Assembly: GCA_038131365.1 (NCBI GenBank)
Contig: JAYPPH010000005.1
Coordinates: forward strand, 248,001 to 312,000
DNA length: 64,000 nucleotides
Direction of reading: 5' to 3'
Source of the DNA: Marisalimonas marina
GTDB lineage: Bacteria > Pseudomonadota > Alphaproteobacteria > Puniceispirillales > Marisalimonadaceae
Position numbers and translations under genes: made by a program. Numbering within the stretch: position 1 is the stretch's first letter; every line of letters begins with the position of its first letter. The notes under the pieces are model-generated. The model was given only the letters and a program-made list of their open reading frames with translations. It was not told where the DNA came from and did not search any database. Below, one piece after another: positions 37,402-47,001 of the stretch.

Positions 37402-39318
37402 ATGCCAATTATTACATTACCTAATAAAGATCAAAAAAATTATAAAAATCCAGTTACTTCCCTACAGATAGCCTCTGAGATATCACCGAGGTTAGCATCT
37501 GATGCATTTGTTGCTGAAGTTAATGGGGAGTTATGGGATTTAAATAGAATAATCGAAAAAGATAGCACGGTATCTATTTTGACTTCTAAAAATAAAGAAA
37601 CCCTAGATTTAATTAGGCATGACGCTGCACACATTATGGCTGAAGCAGTTTTAGAATTATTCCCAGAAACACAAGTTACTATAGGTCCATCTATTGAAAA
37701 TGGATTTTATTATGACTTTTACAGGGAAAAAAAATTCAATCTATCAGATCTTGAAATTATTGAGAAAAGAATGCACGAAATAGTTGATAGAGATGAAGAA
37801 ATAATCAGAGAGGTTTGGTCAAGAAAACAGGCCTTAGATTTTTTCAAAAAAAATAATGAAAAATTTAAAGTCGAGTTAGTTGATGCTATTCCAGATAAAG
37901 AAATTGTTACCTTTTATAGACAAGGAAATTTTATTGATTTGTGTAGAGGTCCGCATGCCCCCTCAACAAAAAAATTAGGACATTCATTTAAATTAACAAA
38001 ACTGGCTGGTTCTTATTGGAGAGGAGATAGTAAAAACGCTATTTTACAAAGAATATACGGAACTGCTTTTCTAAGTGAAAAAGATTTAAAAAATCACCTT
38101 TTAATGATTGAGGAAGCTGAAAAAAGAGACCATAGAAAAATTGGTAAAGAATTAGATTTGTTTCATCTCCAAGAAGAAGCAGTAGGGTCTGTTTTTTGGC
38201 ATAAAAAAGGTTGGTCGATTTTTTTAGAAATTGAAGCTTATATGAGAAGAAAGCTTAAGGAAACATATGAAGAAGTTAAAACACCACAAGTCATAGATAG
38301 ATCATTGTGGGAAAAATCAGGCCATTGGGATAAATTTCAAGAACATATGTTTATGGCTAAAGGGGATGATGAAAAAACTCTTGCCCTGAAACCGATGAAC
38401 TGTCCTGGACATGTTCAAATATATAAACAAGGGCTCAAATCTTATAAGGATTTACCCATTCGGATGTCTGAATTTGGTTCTTGCCATAGGAACGAGCCTT
38501 CTGGGGCATTACATGGAATAATGAGAGTAAGACAATTTACTCAAGATGATGCTCATATTTTTTGTATGAATTCTCAAATAACTGACGAGTGTGTTAAATT
38601 TTGTGAACTACTTCAACAGATATATAAAGATTTTGGGTTTGCTGGGTTAAAGGTTAAGTTTTCTGACAGACCTGAGGTAAGGGCGGGTGACGATACAACT
38701 TGGGACAAAGCAGAAGAAGCTCTTCTAACAGCTGTCAAAGCTGCAAATATAAGTTTTACACTTAACCCTGGAGAAGGAGCTTTTTATGGGCCTAAATTAG
38801 AGTTTGTTCTTACGGACGCCATAGGAAGAGATTGGCAATGTGGAACTCTACAAGTTGATTTTGTCTTGCCAGAAAGGTTGGGAGCTTTTTATGTAGATGC
38901 AGATGGTCAGAAAAAACATCCTGTGATGCTGCATAGAGCAATACTAGGATCTTTAGAGCGTTGGATCGGAATTTTAATAGAACAATACTCTGGTAGAATG
39001 CCACTTTGGCTTGCCCCAACTCAAGTTGTAATTTGCTCTATAGTAGATTCAGTCAATGACTATGTTTTAGAAATCAAAAAATCTTTAGACCAATCGAGTA
39101 TTAGAAATGAGATTGATACGAGGAATGAAAAAATAGGTTATAAAATTAGAGAACATTCAAATAATGCAGTTCCAATTATCCTAGTTGTTGGAAATCAAGA
39201 AAAAGAAAATAAATCTGTTGCTGTTAGATATTTGGGTTCAAAAAATCAGGAAATTCTAAAATTACAAGACTTTGTTGAAAATACTTGTAAGAAGTGTCTG
39301 CCCCCAGATATATCATAA
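37402..39318 (+). CDS. thrS: Threonyl-tRNA synthetase
   Basis: Class II synthetase of 638 residues. Domains in order are TGS (about 1-60), the editing domain with HDAAH and GPHAPSTKKLGHSFKL-like zinc/editing residues, the catalytic core with MNCPGHVQIY and the motif 2 loop FGSCHRNEPSGALHG, motif 3 HRAILGSLERWIGI, and an anticodon-binding domain. The start is ATG 37402, one base after the preceding stop. The thrS-infC-rpmI-rplT-pheST order is the ancestral proteobacterial arrangement. Confidence 0.97.
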   Translation: MPIITLPNKDQKNYKNPVTSLQIASEISPRLASDAFVAEVNGELWDLNRIIEKDSTVSILTSKNKETLDLIRHDAAHIMAEAVLELFPETQVTIGPSIENGFYYDFYREKKFNLSDLEIIEKRMHEIVDRDEEIIREVWSRKQALDFFKKNNEKFKVELVDAIPDKEIVTFYRQGNFIDLCRGPHAPSTKKLGHSFKLTKLAGSYWRGDSKNAILQRIYGTAFLSEKDLKNHLLMIEEAEKRDHRKIGKELDLFHLQEEAVGSVFWHKKGWSIFLEIEAYMRRKLKETYEEVKTPQVIDRSLWEKSGHWDKFQEHMFMAKGDDEKTLALKPMNCPGHVQIYKQGLKSYKDLPIRMSEFGSCHRNEPSGALHGIMRVRQFTQDDAHIFCMNSQITDECVKFCELLQQIYKDFGFAGLKVKFSDRPEVRAGDDTTWDKAEEALLTAVKAANISFTLNPGEGAFYGPKLEFVLTDAIGRDWQCGTLQVDFVLPERLGAFYVDADGQKKHPVMLHRAILGSLERWIGILIEQYSGRMPLWLAPTQVVICSIVDSVNDYVLEIKKSLDQSSIRNEIDTRNEKIGYKIREHSNNAVPIILVVGNQEKENKSVAVRYLGSKNQEILKLQDFVENTCKKCLPPDIS

Positions 39319-39421
39319 TGTTTATAATAAGCTCATCTAGTTGACTTGTTAATTAATATTTCAAAAATTATTAACAATTACTCATAAAATATTGTAATAG
39401 TAATTTAAATTTAAATTTTTA

Positions 39422-39438
39422 AAGGAGATTTTCATATA
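39422..39438 (+). promoter_or_regulatory. Ribosome-binding site that fixes the AUA start of infC
   Basis: AAGGAGA at 39422-39428 is a strong Shine-Dalgarno sequence. The in-frame ATA at 39436 lies eight bases after its GGAG core, and no ATG, GTG or TTG in that frame occurs before GTG 39439 codes within the second codon region or later. This spacing decides the unusual start. Confidence 0.75.
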
Positions 39439-39969
39439 GTAGGTTTTAACAATACGCCTCCAAATCAGGATGGTCCAAGGATTAATGAATTAATCAGAGC
39501 AGATAACGTAAGATGTATAGGTGCAGATGGAGAACAACTTGGAGTGATCCCAATATTGGAAGCATTAAAGGTGGCAGAAAAATTAAATTTAGATTTAGTA
39601 GAAATTCAACCTAACGTAGAGCCTCCAGTTTGTAAAATACTTGATTATGGCAAATATAAATATGAAGCTCAAAAGAGAAAAAATGAAGCTAGAAAAAAAC
39701 AAAAAATTATTGAAGTTAAAGAAATTAAATTAAGACCAAATATTGATAATAATGATTTTATTATTAAGATGAAACAAGTTAAAAAATTCATAGATCACGG
39801 AGATAAAGTTAAGATTACACTTCGCTTTAGAGGAAGGGAAATGGCAAATCAGGCTTTAGGTACATCAGTTTTAAACAGAGTGAAAGATGAAACAGAAGAT
39901 TTATGTAAAATTGAAATGGTGCCAAAGTTAGAAGGAAGACAAATGGTTATGGTCTTGGCTCCTAAATAA
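39436..39969 (+). CDS. infC: Translation initiation factor IF-3, probable AUA start
   Basis: IF-3 binds the 30S subunit and rejects wrong start codons. An in-frame GTG at 39544 would give a protein of only 141 residues, but the frame stays open upstream and encodes the conserved N-terminal domain (RINELIRADNVRCI, then GADGEQLGVIP). The best start is ATA at 39436, giving 177 residues, near the E. coli length. IF-3 genes use rare AUU, AUC or AUA starts, by which IF-3 represses its own translation. The linker and C-terminal KEIKLRPNIDNNDF and KITLRFRGREM blocks are intact. Confidence 0.92.
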   Translation: MVGFNNTPPNQDGPRINELIRADNVRCIGADGEQLGVIPILEALKVAEKLNLDLVEIQPNVEPPVCKILDYGKYKYEAQKRKNEARKKQKIIEVKEIKLRPNIDNNDFIIKMKQVKKFIDHGDKVKITLRFRGREMANQALGTSVLNRVKDETEDLCKIEMVPKLEGRQMVMVLAPK

Positions 39970-40067
39970 TTATTTAAATTATAAATAATTTGAAACTTTG
40001 TGTTGCTTACTTAAGCTTGCTTATGTATAAGCATGTTTTAAAATACAAATATAAGTATGAGAAAATT

Positions 40068-40265
40068 ATGCCTAAATTAAAAACTAAAAGTGGTGCTAAG
40101 AAAAGGTTTAGCTTAACGGCTTCGGGTAAAGTTAAAGGTAGTCCAGCTTTTCTAAGCCATAATTTGCGTAAAAGATCACAAAAAATGAAAAGACAGGCAC
40201 GTGGCACGATGATTTTGAATGAATCAGATGCTAAAATTGTTAAACAATTCTTACCGTATGCCTAA
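40068..40265 (+). CDS. rpmI: 50S ribosomal protein L35
   Basis: Basic ribosomal protein of 65 residues beginning MPKLKTKSGAKKRF, the usual L35 start. The open frame extends further upstream to 39990, but those residues are not L35-like, so ATG 40068 is used. It ends 11 bases before rplT and follows infC by 98 bases. Confidence 0.95.
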   Translation: MPKLKTKSGAKKRFSLTASGKVKGSPAFLSHNLRKRSQKMKRQARGTMILNESDAKIVKQFLPYA

Positions 40266-40276
40266 GGAGATAATTA

Positions 40277-40633
40277 ATGGCTAGAGTAAAAAGAGGTGTG
40301 ACGACACACGCTAGACATCAAAAAGTTATTAAAGCAGCTAAAGGTTACTATGGTGCAAGAAAAAATTTATTTACAGTGGCAACCCAAGCTGTAGAAAAAG
40401 CCAGTCAATATTCGTATAGAGATCGTAGAAACAAAAAAAGAAATTTCAGAGGCCTTTGGATTCAAAGAATAAATGCCGGATCACGTATGTACGGTCTTAA
40501 CTATTCTAAGTTTATGAATGGATTAAAGTTAGCCGGGATAGATATAGATAGAAAAATTTTAGCTGATATTGCTGTATATGAGCCACTAGCTTTTGAAGAA
40601 TTGGTATCAAAAGCTAAGTCTTCAATAGCATAA
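40277..40633 (+). CDS. rplT: 50S ribosomal protein L20
   Basis: Primary 23S rRNA-binding assembly protein of 118 residues with the N-terminal MARVKRGVTTHARHQKV and the LWIQRINAGSR block that defines the family. A clear ribosome-binding site (taaggaga) precedes the ATG. In enterobacteria L20 represses the infC-rpmI-rplT operon; whether that occurs here is not visible. Confidence 0.97.
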   Translation: MARVKRGVTTHARHQKVIKAAKGYYGARKNLFTVATQAVEKASQYSYRDRRNKKRNFRGLWIQRINAGSRMYGLNYSKFMNGLKLAGIDIDRKILADIAVYEPLAFEELVSKAKSSIA

Positions 40634-40686
40634 ATAAGAAAGCTTCTTCTACCTATTCATTTTCTATAATTGGGTTTCAATTTAAA

Positions 40687-41802
40687 ATGATTTCTGACTT
40701 AAGAAATAAGATTATAAATTTATCAAATGAAATTATATCTTCCATTTCTGAAGCTTCTAATATTAATGATGTTGAGGATATTAGGATTAATAGTCTTGGA
40801 AAAAAGGGTACCATAACATCATATCTTAAAAATTTAAGAGAATATGATGAAGCTTCAAAAAAGGAGATAGGTGCTCTTATAAACGAAACTAAAAATAAGA
40901 TTAACCAATTGATAATTGATAAGAAATCTTTTTTTAAAACCAAATCCCTCAATGAAAAATTAGTTACTGAAAAAATCGACGTTACTTTAACACCTCATGA
41001 AAATGAAATTGGTACTCTACACCCATTATCAAGAACAATAGAAGAATTATGTGCAATCTTTTCTGATATGGATTTTTCAATTGTTGAAGGGCCAGATATT
41101 GAGACAGACTATTACAATTTTACAGCATTAAATATTCCCCTTGAACATCCTGCTAGACAAGAACACGACACTTTTTATCTTCAACCTGACATTGAGGGTA
41201 ATAGAAAAGTCTTGAGAACACATACTAGTCCCGTACAAATAAGGACAATGGAAAATATAGATTTAGAAAATTTTGATGAAATTAGATATATAATTCCTGG
41301 TAGAACTTATAGATCAGACCATGATGCCACGCATTCTCCAATGTTTCATCAATGTGAAGGATTAGTTCTTGGAAAAAATATAAATATGGGACATTTAAAA
41401 GGATGTTTAATTGATTTCTGCAGAACATATTTTAATGTAGAAGATCTTCCAGTTCGTTTCAGACCTAGTTATTTCCCTTTTACTGAACCTTCCGCAGAGG
41501 TTGATATTGGATGTAAAAAAGAAAAAGATGGAAGTTTGTCAATAGGAAGTGGTGAAGATTGGCTTGAAATTTTAGGATCAGGAATGGTGCATCCACGTGT
41601 TCTTGAGGGTGTTGGTATAGACCCATCAAAATATCAAGGCTTCGCTTTTGGGATGGGGTTAGAAAGATTAACTATGTTAAAATATGGCATTCCTGATTTG
41701 AGACCATTTTATGATAGTGATTTAAGGTGGTTAAAACATTATGGTTTTATGCCAGTTGATAATCCGAGTTTACATTCTGGCCTAAATGGTGTTTGGTCAT
41801 GA
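40687..41802 (+). CDS. pheS: Phenylalanyl-tRNA synthetase alpha chain
   Basis: Class II catalytic subunit of 371 residues. The N-terminal coiled coil is followed by HPLSRTIEEL, the motif 2 region RPSYFPFTEPSAEVD, and the motif 3 segment FAFGMGLERLTMLKYGI. It works as an alpha2-beta2 tetramer with PheT. Its stop TGA overlaps the ATG of pheT by four bases, ensuring coupled translation. Confidence 0.97.
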   Translation: MISDLRNKIINLSNEIISSISEASNINDVEDIRINSLGKKGTITSYLKNLREYDEASKKEIGALINETKNKINQLIIDKKSFFKTKSLNEKLVTEKIDVTLTPHENEIGTLHPLSRTIEELCAIFSDMDFSIVEGPDIETDYYNFTALNIPLEHPARQEHDTFYLQPDIEGNRKVLRTHTSPVQIRTMENIDLENFDEIRYIIPGRTYRSDHDATHSPMFHQCEGLVLGKNINMGHLKGCLIDFCRTYFNVEDLPVRFRPSYFPFTEPSAEVDIGCKKEKDGSLSIGSGEDWLEILGSGMVHPRVLEGVGIDPSKYQGFAFGMGLERLTMLKYGIPDLRPFYDSDLRWLKHYGFMPVDNPSLHSGLNGVWS

Positions 41803-44201
41803 AATTCACATGGCATTGGTTGCTTGATCACCTAAAAACAGATAAAACCGTTAATGATATAGTTGAAGCATTACCCAAGCTTGGATTAGAAGTTGCTTCT
41901 GTAAAAAATCTATCCGATGATTTAAAGGATTTTATCTCAGCGAAGGTGCTAGAGGTAAAAAAACATCCAAACGCAGATAAACTTAATGTTTGTAAAGTGT
42001 CAGATGGTAAAAATATTTTTAATGTAGTTTGCGGTGCACCCAATGTTAAATCTGGAATGATTGGTGTTTTTGCTAATGTTGAAACTTATGTCCCAGGTAT
42101 AGATTTAATATTAAAGAAAACAAAAATCAGAGGAGAAACTTCAGAAGGAATGTTGTGTTCTGAAAAGGAATTAACATTATCTGAAAATCATGAAGGGATT
42201 ATAGAATTACCAGAAAATTCTAAAATTGGTGTGCCCATAGTAAATATTATGGAATTAACAGACCCAATTATTGAAATAGAGATAACTCCTAACAGAGGTG
42301 ATTGCTTAGGAGTTAGAGGAATTGCTAGGGATTTATCTGCTGCTGGCATGGGGGTTTTAAAAGACCTAGACTTTAAAAAAATTGAAGGTGATTTTGAAAG
42401 TTTAATTAATTGGAAAATTGATTTAGATGAGGATAAAAAAAATCTTTGCCCTAAAATCCATGGTAGATCATTTCAAAATCTAGTAAATGTTGAATCCCCA
42501 TCATGGTTAAAAAATCGATTGTTAGCTGTTGACCAGCGTCCTATTTCATCTCTGGTTGATATAACAAATTATATAATGATTGATATAGGTCGACCATTAC
42601 ATGCCTATGATGCAGATAAAATCGTTGGAAATACTCTGACTATAAAGCAAGCAAAACAGGGCGAAAAGTTTTTTGCACTTAACGGAAATGAGTATGAACT
42701 AGATCAAGGAATGCTAGTTATATCTGATGAACGAGGAGTTGATGATTTAGCTGGCATAATGGGTGGTGAAAGGACTGGAGTAACAGAAGATACAACAAGA
42801 ATGTTCTTAGAAGCTGCAATCTTCGATCCTATTTCAGTTGCTAATACTGGTAGAAAGCTAAACATAAATTCTGATGCGAGGTATAGGTTTGAAAGGGGAT
42901 TAGATTATGATTCTCCAGACTTAGTTATGCATTATGCAGCGTCATTGGTGCATAAGATATGTGGTGGTACTTGTAGTAAAGTAGTCAAGTTCGAATTAGA
43001 AAAAGATAAAAAGTTAGTTAGTTTCAATCCTGATAGTACTGAAAAATTGACAGGCGTTAAAATTGAGAATGAATCATCCAAAACAATCTTAGAAAAACTA
43101 GGTTTTATTATAACAGATAATGATGGGGAATGGGATGTAATTGTTCCATCATGGAGACCTGATATAGATGGTGCTAATGATATTGTTGAGGAAATAATCA
43201 GGATAAATGGGTATCAACATATTCCTTCAACAAAATTGCCCAGGAAAAACTATATTGCGAAACCTGCAATGAAAATCAAACATCGACAATCGTTAATTGC
43301 ATCTAAAACTTTAGCGTGCAGGGGTTATAGTGAAGTTATAACATTTTCTTTTTTAAACGAGGTGATGGCTAAACAATTCAATGGGGGTATTGAGAAGTTA
43401 GTTTTAGTAAATCCAATTTCATCTGAGTTAACTCATATGAGGCCTTCAATTATTCCAACATTACTAGTTGCTGCTCAACGAAATCAAAATGCAGGTATAG
43501 AAAATTTATCTTTTTTTGAAGTTGGACCAATTTTTTTAGGGGATAAACCAGATGAGCAAATTAGCACAATAACTGGTTTAAGATATGGTAGTAAAATAAG
43601 ACGAGATTGGAAAAATCCTGCGATAGATTTTGATTTTTATGATGTGAAGTTAGATGTTTTAAAAACATTACAGTCTATTGGAGTTAATACAAGTAATCTT
43701 CAAATTTACGAAAATGCTCCTACTTACTTTCATCCTGGAAGAAGTGCTATTTTAAAAATAGGACAAAGGCTAATTGCTAATTTAGGTGAAATTCATCCAC
43801 AAATTGCAGACTTCTATGGATTTGAGAGGTCTATATTAGCATTTGAAATTTTTTATGAAAATATACCAACACCCAAAAATTCCAAAATTTCTAGACCTAT
43901 GTTAAAAATATCCCCTCTTCAATCAGTAACTAGAGAATTTGCCTTTGTAATAGACAAAAATCTTCCTGCTGAAAAATTAGCTCAAATAGCCAAATCTTCT
44001 AATAAAGATTTTATTCAAAACGTCTTGATTTTAGATGTGTATGAAGGAAAAAATATACCAGATGGGAAGAAGTCAATTGCTATAAAAGTTACCATTCAAC
44101 CCCAAACAGAAACTTTAACAGATAATGATTTAGAAAAAATCAGTTCTGATTTAATCAAAGTGATTGATACAAAGTTATCAGGATCTTTAAGAAATAATTA
44201 A
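41799..44201 (+). CDS. pheT: Phenylalanyl-tRNA synthetase beta chain
   Basis: Beta subunit of 800 residues with the N-terminal tRNA-binding OB domain (KHPNADKLNVCKV), the B3/4 editing domain, B5, the core-like domain and the C-terminal anticodon-binding FDX-ACB domain (PLQSVTREFAFVIDK). I use ATG 41799 (MKFTWHWLL), which overlaps the pheS stop as ATGA; a TTG two codons earlier is possible. In many proteobacteria ihfA follows; here a convergent tRNA-Thr follows. Confidence 0.97.
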   Translation: MKFTWHWLLDHLKTDKTVNDIVEALPKLGLEVASVKNLSDDLKDFISAKVLEVKKHPNADKLNVCKVSDGKNIFNVVCGAPNVKSGMIGVFANVETYVPGIDLILKKTKIRGETSEGMLCSEKELTLSENHEGIIELPENSKIGVPIVNIMELTDPIIEIEITPNRGDCLGVRGIARDLSAAGMGVLKDLDFKKIEGDFESLINWKIDLDEDKKNLCPKIHGRSFQNLVNVESPSWLKNRLLAVDQRPISSLVDITNYIMIDIGRPLHAYDADKIVGNTLTIKQAKQGEKFFALNGNEYELDQGMLVISDERGVDDLAGIMGGERTGVTEDTTRMFLEAAIFDPISVANTGRKLNINSDARYRFERGLDYDSPDLVMHYAASLVHKICGGTCSKVVKFELEKDKKLVSFNPDSTEKLTGVKIENESSKTILEKLGFIITDNDGEWDVIVPSWRPDIDGANDIVEEIIRINGYQHIPSTKLPRKNYIAKPAMKIKHRQSLIASKTLACRGYSEVITFSFLNEVMAKQFNGGIEKLVLVNPISSELTHMRPSIIPTLLVAAQRNQNAGIENLSFFEVGPIFLGDKPDEQISTITGLRYGSKIRRDWKNPAIDFDFYDVKLDVLKTLQSIGVNTSNLQIYENAPTYFHPGRSAILKIGQRLIANLGEIHPQIADFYGFERSILAFEIFYENIPTPKNSKISRPMLKISPLQSVTREFAFVIDKNLPAEKLAQIAKSSNKDFIQNVLILDVYEGKNIPDGKKSIAIKVTIQPQTETLTDNDLEKISSDLIKVIDTKLSGSLRNN

Positions 44202-44226
44202 TAAAATAGTATAAACGATAGAAAAA

Positions 44227-44302
44227 TGGTGCCGTCAACTGGATTTGAACCAGTGACCTCGTCATTACCAATGACGCGCTCTACCGCTGGAGCTATGACG
44301 GC
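44227..44302 (-). tRNA. tRNA-Thr (GGT)
   Basis: Complete 76-base cloverleaf on the minus strand with encoded CCA. The acceptor GCCGTCA pairs with TGACGGC. The anticodon stem CGTCA/TGACG encloses TTGGTAA, giving anticodon GGT. The T arm contains GGTTCAAATCC. It is the only minus-strand gene between 36.2 and 54.8 kb and faces pheT. Confidence 0.97.
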
Positions 44303-44416
44303 ACTATTTCAAACCATAATTTAATTATGTTTTCGTTAATGACAAGTTTTTTGTTATTCAATATCTTTTAATAATAAAAAATTATATATAAATAAAATGG
44401 AGAGTAATTAATATTC

Positions 44417-44578
44417 ATGATAAAAAGAAATGCTAAGAACGATCAATTATCAGCGTCTTTAAAGGAAAATTTAAAGTTAAGAAAAAAACAAATTACTGAT
44501 AGAGATAATAAAAAAATAATTGGTAAAAGAACAACCAAAATTGGTATTTCAAGATTAGACTTAGATTCTAAAAGTTGA
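44417..44578 (+). CDS. Small conserved basic protein before murA
   Basis: Reading frame of 53 residues, ATG 44417 to TGA 44578. The chain is rich in Lys and Arg with an amphipathic middle (SLKENLKLRKKQ). Short proteins of this style (LRENLRRRK-like) are often found before murA in alphaproteobacteria, from memory. An upstream ggagag lies about 16 bases away, so the ribosome-binding site is imperfect. It ends 11 bases before the murA ATG. Function unknown. Confidence 0.6.
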   Translation: MIKRNAKNDQLSASLKENLKLRKKQITDRDNKKIIGKRTTKIGISRLDLDSKS

Positions 44579-44589
44579 AATCTCTTATA

Positions 44590-45869
44590 ATGAACGACTT
44601 AATAGACAAAAATAACGAAAGAATTTTCATTACGGGTGGTAACCAATTATCTGGGACTGTTAACATCAGTGGTGCTAAAAACGCAGCGTTACCTTTAATG
44701 GCCTTATCCCTCTTAATTAGTAAGGGTTTTACCTTATCAAATGTACCAAATCTTGCAGATACAAGATTAATGTTAAAATTGTTGAATGAATTAGGCATAA
44801 AATCAAAGTGGAAAGATGGGGTAATTGATTTTGACGGTATCACCAAAAAAAGAAGAAGCTTCATATGAACTTGTAAGACAAATGAGAGCGTCAATTCTTA
44901 TTTTGGGACCTTTATTAGCTTCAAGAGGCATAGCTAAAGTTCCGCTACCTGGTGGGTGTGCTATAGGAAGTAGGCCAATTGATTTACATATTATGGTAAT
45001 GGAAGCTCTTGGAGCTAATGTAAGGTTAGACTCAGGATATTTAATTGGCTCTGTCCCTGAAAGAAGGATTGAAAGGTAGTAAAATCTATTTTCCAAAGAT
45101 TTCTGTTGGGGCAACAGAGAGTGCAATAATGACTGCTGCTTTAGCAAAAGGAGAAACAATAATTTTTAATGCAGCTCAAGAACCTGAAATTGTTGACTTA
45201 GCTAAATGTCTCAATCAAGCAGGGGCAAATATTAGTGGTGCAGGAACAAATAAAATTTCTATTACTGGGGTAAAAGAGTTAAACCAAATAAAACATAAGG
45301 TTGTAGAGGATAGAATAGAAGCTGGTTCATTTGCAATAGCTGCAAGTATTACGATGGGGAATGTTGAAATAAAAAATGTTAACCCTAAAAATTTACAATT
45401 TTTTTTAAAAGTCCTTGAAAATACAGGGAGTAAAGTTGAAATTTTCAAAGATTCTATAAACATATCTGCCTCTGATAAGCCGTTTCCTTTTGATATTGTG
45501 ACAGAGGAACATCCAGGTTTTCCAACTGACCTTCAGGCTCAATATATGACTTTAATGTCAATAGCTAGTGGCAAAAGTAAAATAACAGAAAACATTTTTG
45601 AAAATAGATTTATGCATGTGCCAGAACTAATCAGAATGGGCGCTAATATCTCTGTGAGCAAACAAAAAGCAATTATTAAAGGTGTTGATTGCTTAAATGG
45701 AGCTAAGGTAATGGCATCAGATTTAAGGGCTTCTATGTGTTTGATTTTAGGTGGATTGGCTGCAAAAGGAATTACTGAAATTGATGGAATACATCATTTA
45801 GATAGAGGCTATGAAAATATAGAATACAAATTATCAAGTCTTGGTGCAGATATCAGAAGAGCAATATAA
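44590..45869 (+). CDS. murA: UDP-N-acetylglucosamine 1-carboxyvinyltransferase, two frame breaks
   Basis: MurA starts peptidoglycan precursor synthesis and is normally essential. Three frames each encode part of one normal protein. The first covers SGTVNISGAKNAALPLMA to about 44850. The second covers RQMRASILILGPLLA and the active-site loop PLPGGCAIGSRPID with its cysteine, to about 45060. The third covers SVGATESAIMTAA to the GYENIEYKL end. Each break is cured by dropping one A: from the A7 tract at 44845-44851 and from AAA at 45060-45062. The span is 3 x 426 + 2 bases. No conserved segment is lost, so sequencing error is more likely than decay. Confidence 0.88.
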
Positions 45870-45897
45870 ATTGTGAATAAATGTTGGAGTAAAAATT

Positions 45898-46329
45898 TTG
45901 ACTACTGAAGAAAAAATTAGATTAACGGCTTCTACAGATAAAGATTTAAAAATTATTTCATATTTATGCCAAGATGCAATTTTCTCAAAAGAAGAAATAT
46001 TATTTAATAAAGAAAAAAAATTATTTATTGCTACCTTTTCAAGATACTGCTGGGAAAAAGAAGAAAATAATATTAATAAAAAAAATGAATCTTATTATAG
46101 AGTTGTTTCTGGATTACAAATAAAAAATGTTAATTCAGTAAATTATAAAAATTTCAATACTAAAGATCCTTTTTTAAATCTTCTAGCAATTACAAATAAA
46201 AAAAATAAAATATTCTTACATTTTTCTAAATCAATAGAAATTATGCTAAATTATGAAAAAATGAGTGTTTTAATTGAAGATATTGATGTACCTTGGCCAA
46301 CTAAATTAAAACCTAAACATGATATTTGA
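45898..46329 (+). CDS. DUF2948 family protein
   Basis: Uncharacterised protein of 143 residues. The order of conserved blocks fits DUF2948: LTASTDKDLKIISYLCQDAIF, a FSRYCWEKE segment, a central strand pair, and the C-terminal VPWPTKLKPKHD. In alphaproteobacteria this gene lies between murA and his genes, as here. The start is TTG at 45898 with GGAG eight bases upstream. Function unknown. Confidence 0.82.
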   Translation: MTTEEKIRLTASTDKDLKIISYLCQDAIFSKEEILFNKEKKLFIATFSRYCWEKEENNINKKNESYYRVVSGLQIKNVNSVNYKNFNTKDPFLNLLAITNKKNKIFLHFSKSIEIMLNYEKMSVLIEDIDVPWPTKLKPKHDI

Positions 46330-46341
46330 TAGCTACAAAAT

Positions 46342-47001
46342 ATGAACGCAAATAGTAAATTTACCATAGCCTTGCCGAAAGGTAGAATATTAGATGTTGT
46401 TTTACCTATTTTATCAAATGTTGGCATAAAACCAGAAGAATCTTTTTTTGATAATCAAGACCGTAAATTAAGATTTTCTACAAATGTTAATAATATAGAC
46501 ATTATTAGAGTTCGTTCTTTTGATGTTGTTACTTTCCTGGCTTACGGTGCTGCTCAAATGGCATTCGTTGGAAGTGATGTTTTGACCGAGTTTAATCATT
46601 CTGAGGTTTATTCTCCTTTTGATCTGAATGTTGGGCACTGTAGGATGGTTGTGGCAGCTCAAAAGGAGATGGTCTTGGAAGAAGATCCAAGGACATGGAG
46701 CCATGTACGAGTGGCTACTAAATATCCAAATATTACAAGAAGGCACTTTGAGGCTAGAGGGGTGCATGCAGAATGCATCAAATTAAATGGAGCTATGGAA
46801 TTAGCTCCTTCCTTGGGTTTATGTAGAAGAATTGTAGATTTAGTTGAATCTGGTAATACGTTAATTGCTAATGGTCTTGTTGAAGTTGAAGAGATATGTA
46901 AGGTGTCTACGCGTTTGGCAGTAAACAGAAGTTTCATGAAAACAAATGCAAAAACAATACAAGTTTGGGTTGATAAAGTTGGTGAAGTTATAAATGGATA
47001 A
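46342..47001 (+). CDS. hisG: ATP phosphoribosyltransferase, short form
   Basis: First enzyme of histidine synthesis. The 219 residues include IALPKGRILD at the N-terminus, the GSDVLTEF segment, the RVATKYPNITRRHF block and the PRPP-binding LVESGNTLIANGL. The C-terminal feedback domain of long HisG is absent, so this is the short form, which needs the regulatory subunit HisZ; none is nearby. It overlaps hisD by eight bases. Confidence 0.95.
   Translation: MNANSKFTIALPKGRILDVVLPILSNVGIKPEESFFDNQDRKLRFSTNVNNIDIIRVRSFDVVTFLAYGAAQMAFVGSDVLTEFNHSEVYSPFDLNVGHCRMVVAAQKEMVLEEDPRTWSHVRVATKYPNITRRHFEARGVHAECIKLNGAMELAPSLGLCRRIVDLVESGNTLIANGLVEVEEICKVSTRLAVNRSFMKTNAKTIQVWVDKVGEVING

Noticed and set aside
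39319..39435. Attenuator or leader peptide before infC
   Set aside because: The stretch is AT-rich without a clear hairpin or a short frame with regulatory codons; only the Shine-Dalgarno sequence is evident.
39990..40265. A 91-residue protein in place of L35
   Set aside because: The first 26 residues are unlike L35, and ATG 40068 gives the standard 65-residue protein.
40634..40686. PheM-like leader peptide before pheS
   Set aside because: No short frame rich in Phe codons with a start and terminator hairpin is present; only a weak 5-base dyad occurs.
44575..45869. Three separate small proteins in the murA region
   Set aside because: Joined across two single-base shifts they make one normal MurA; none is a complete protein alone.
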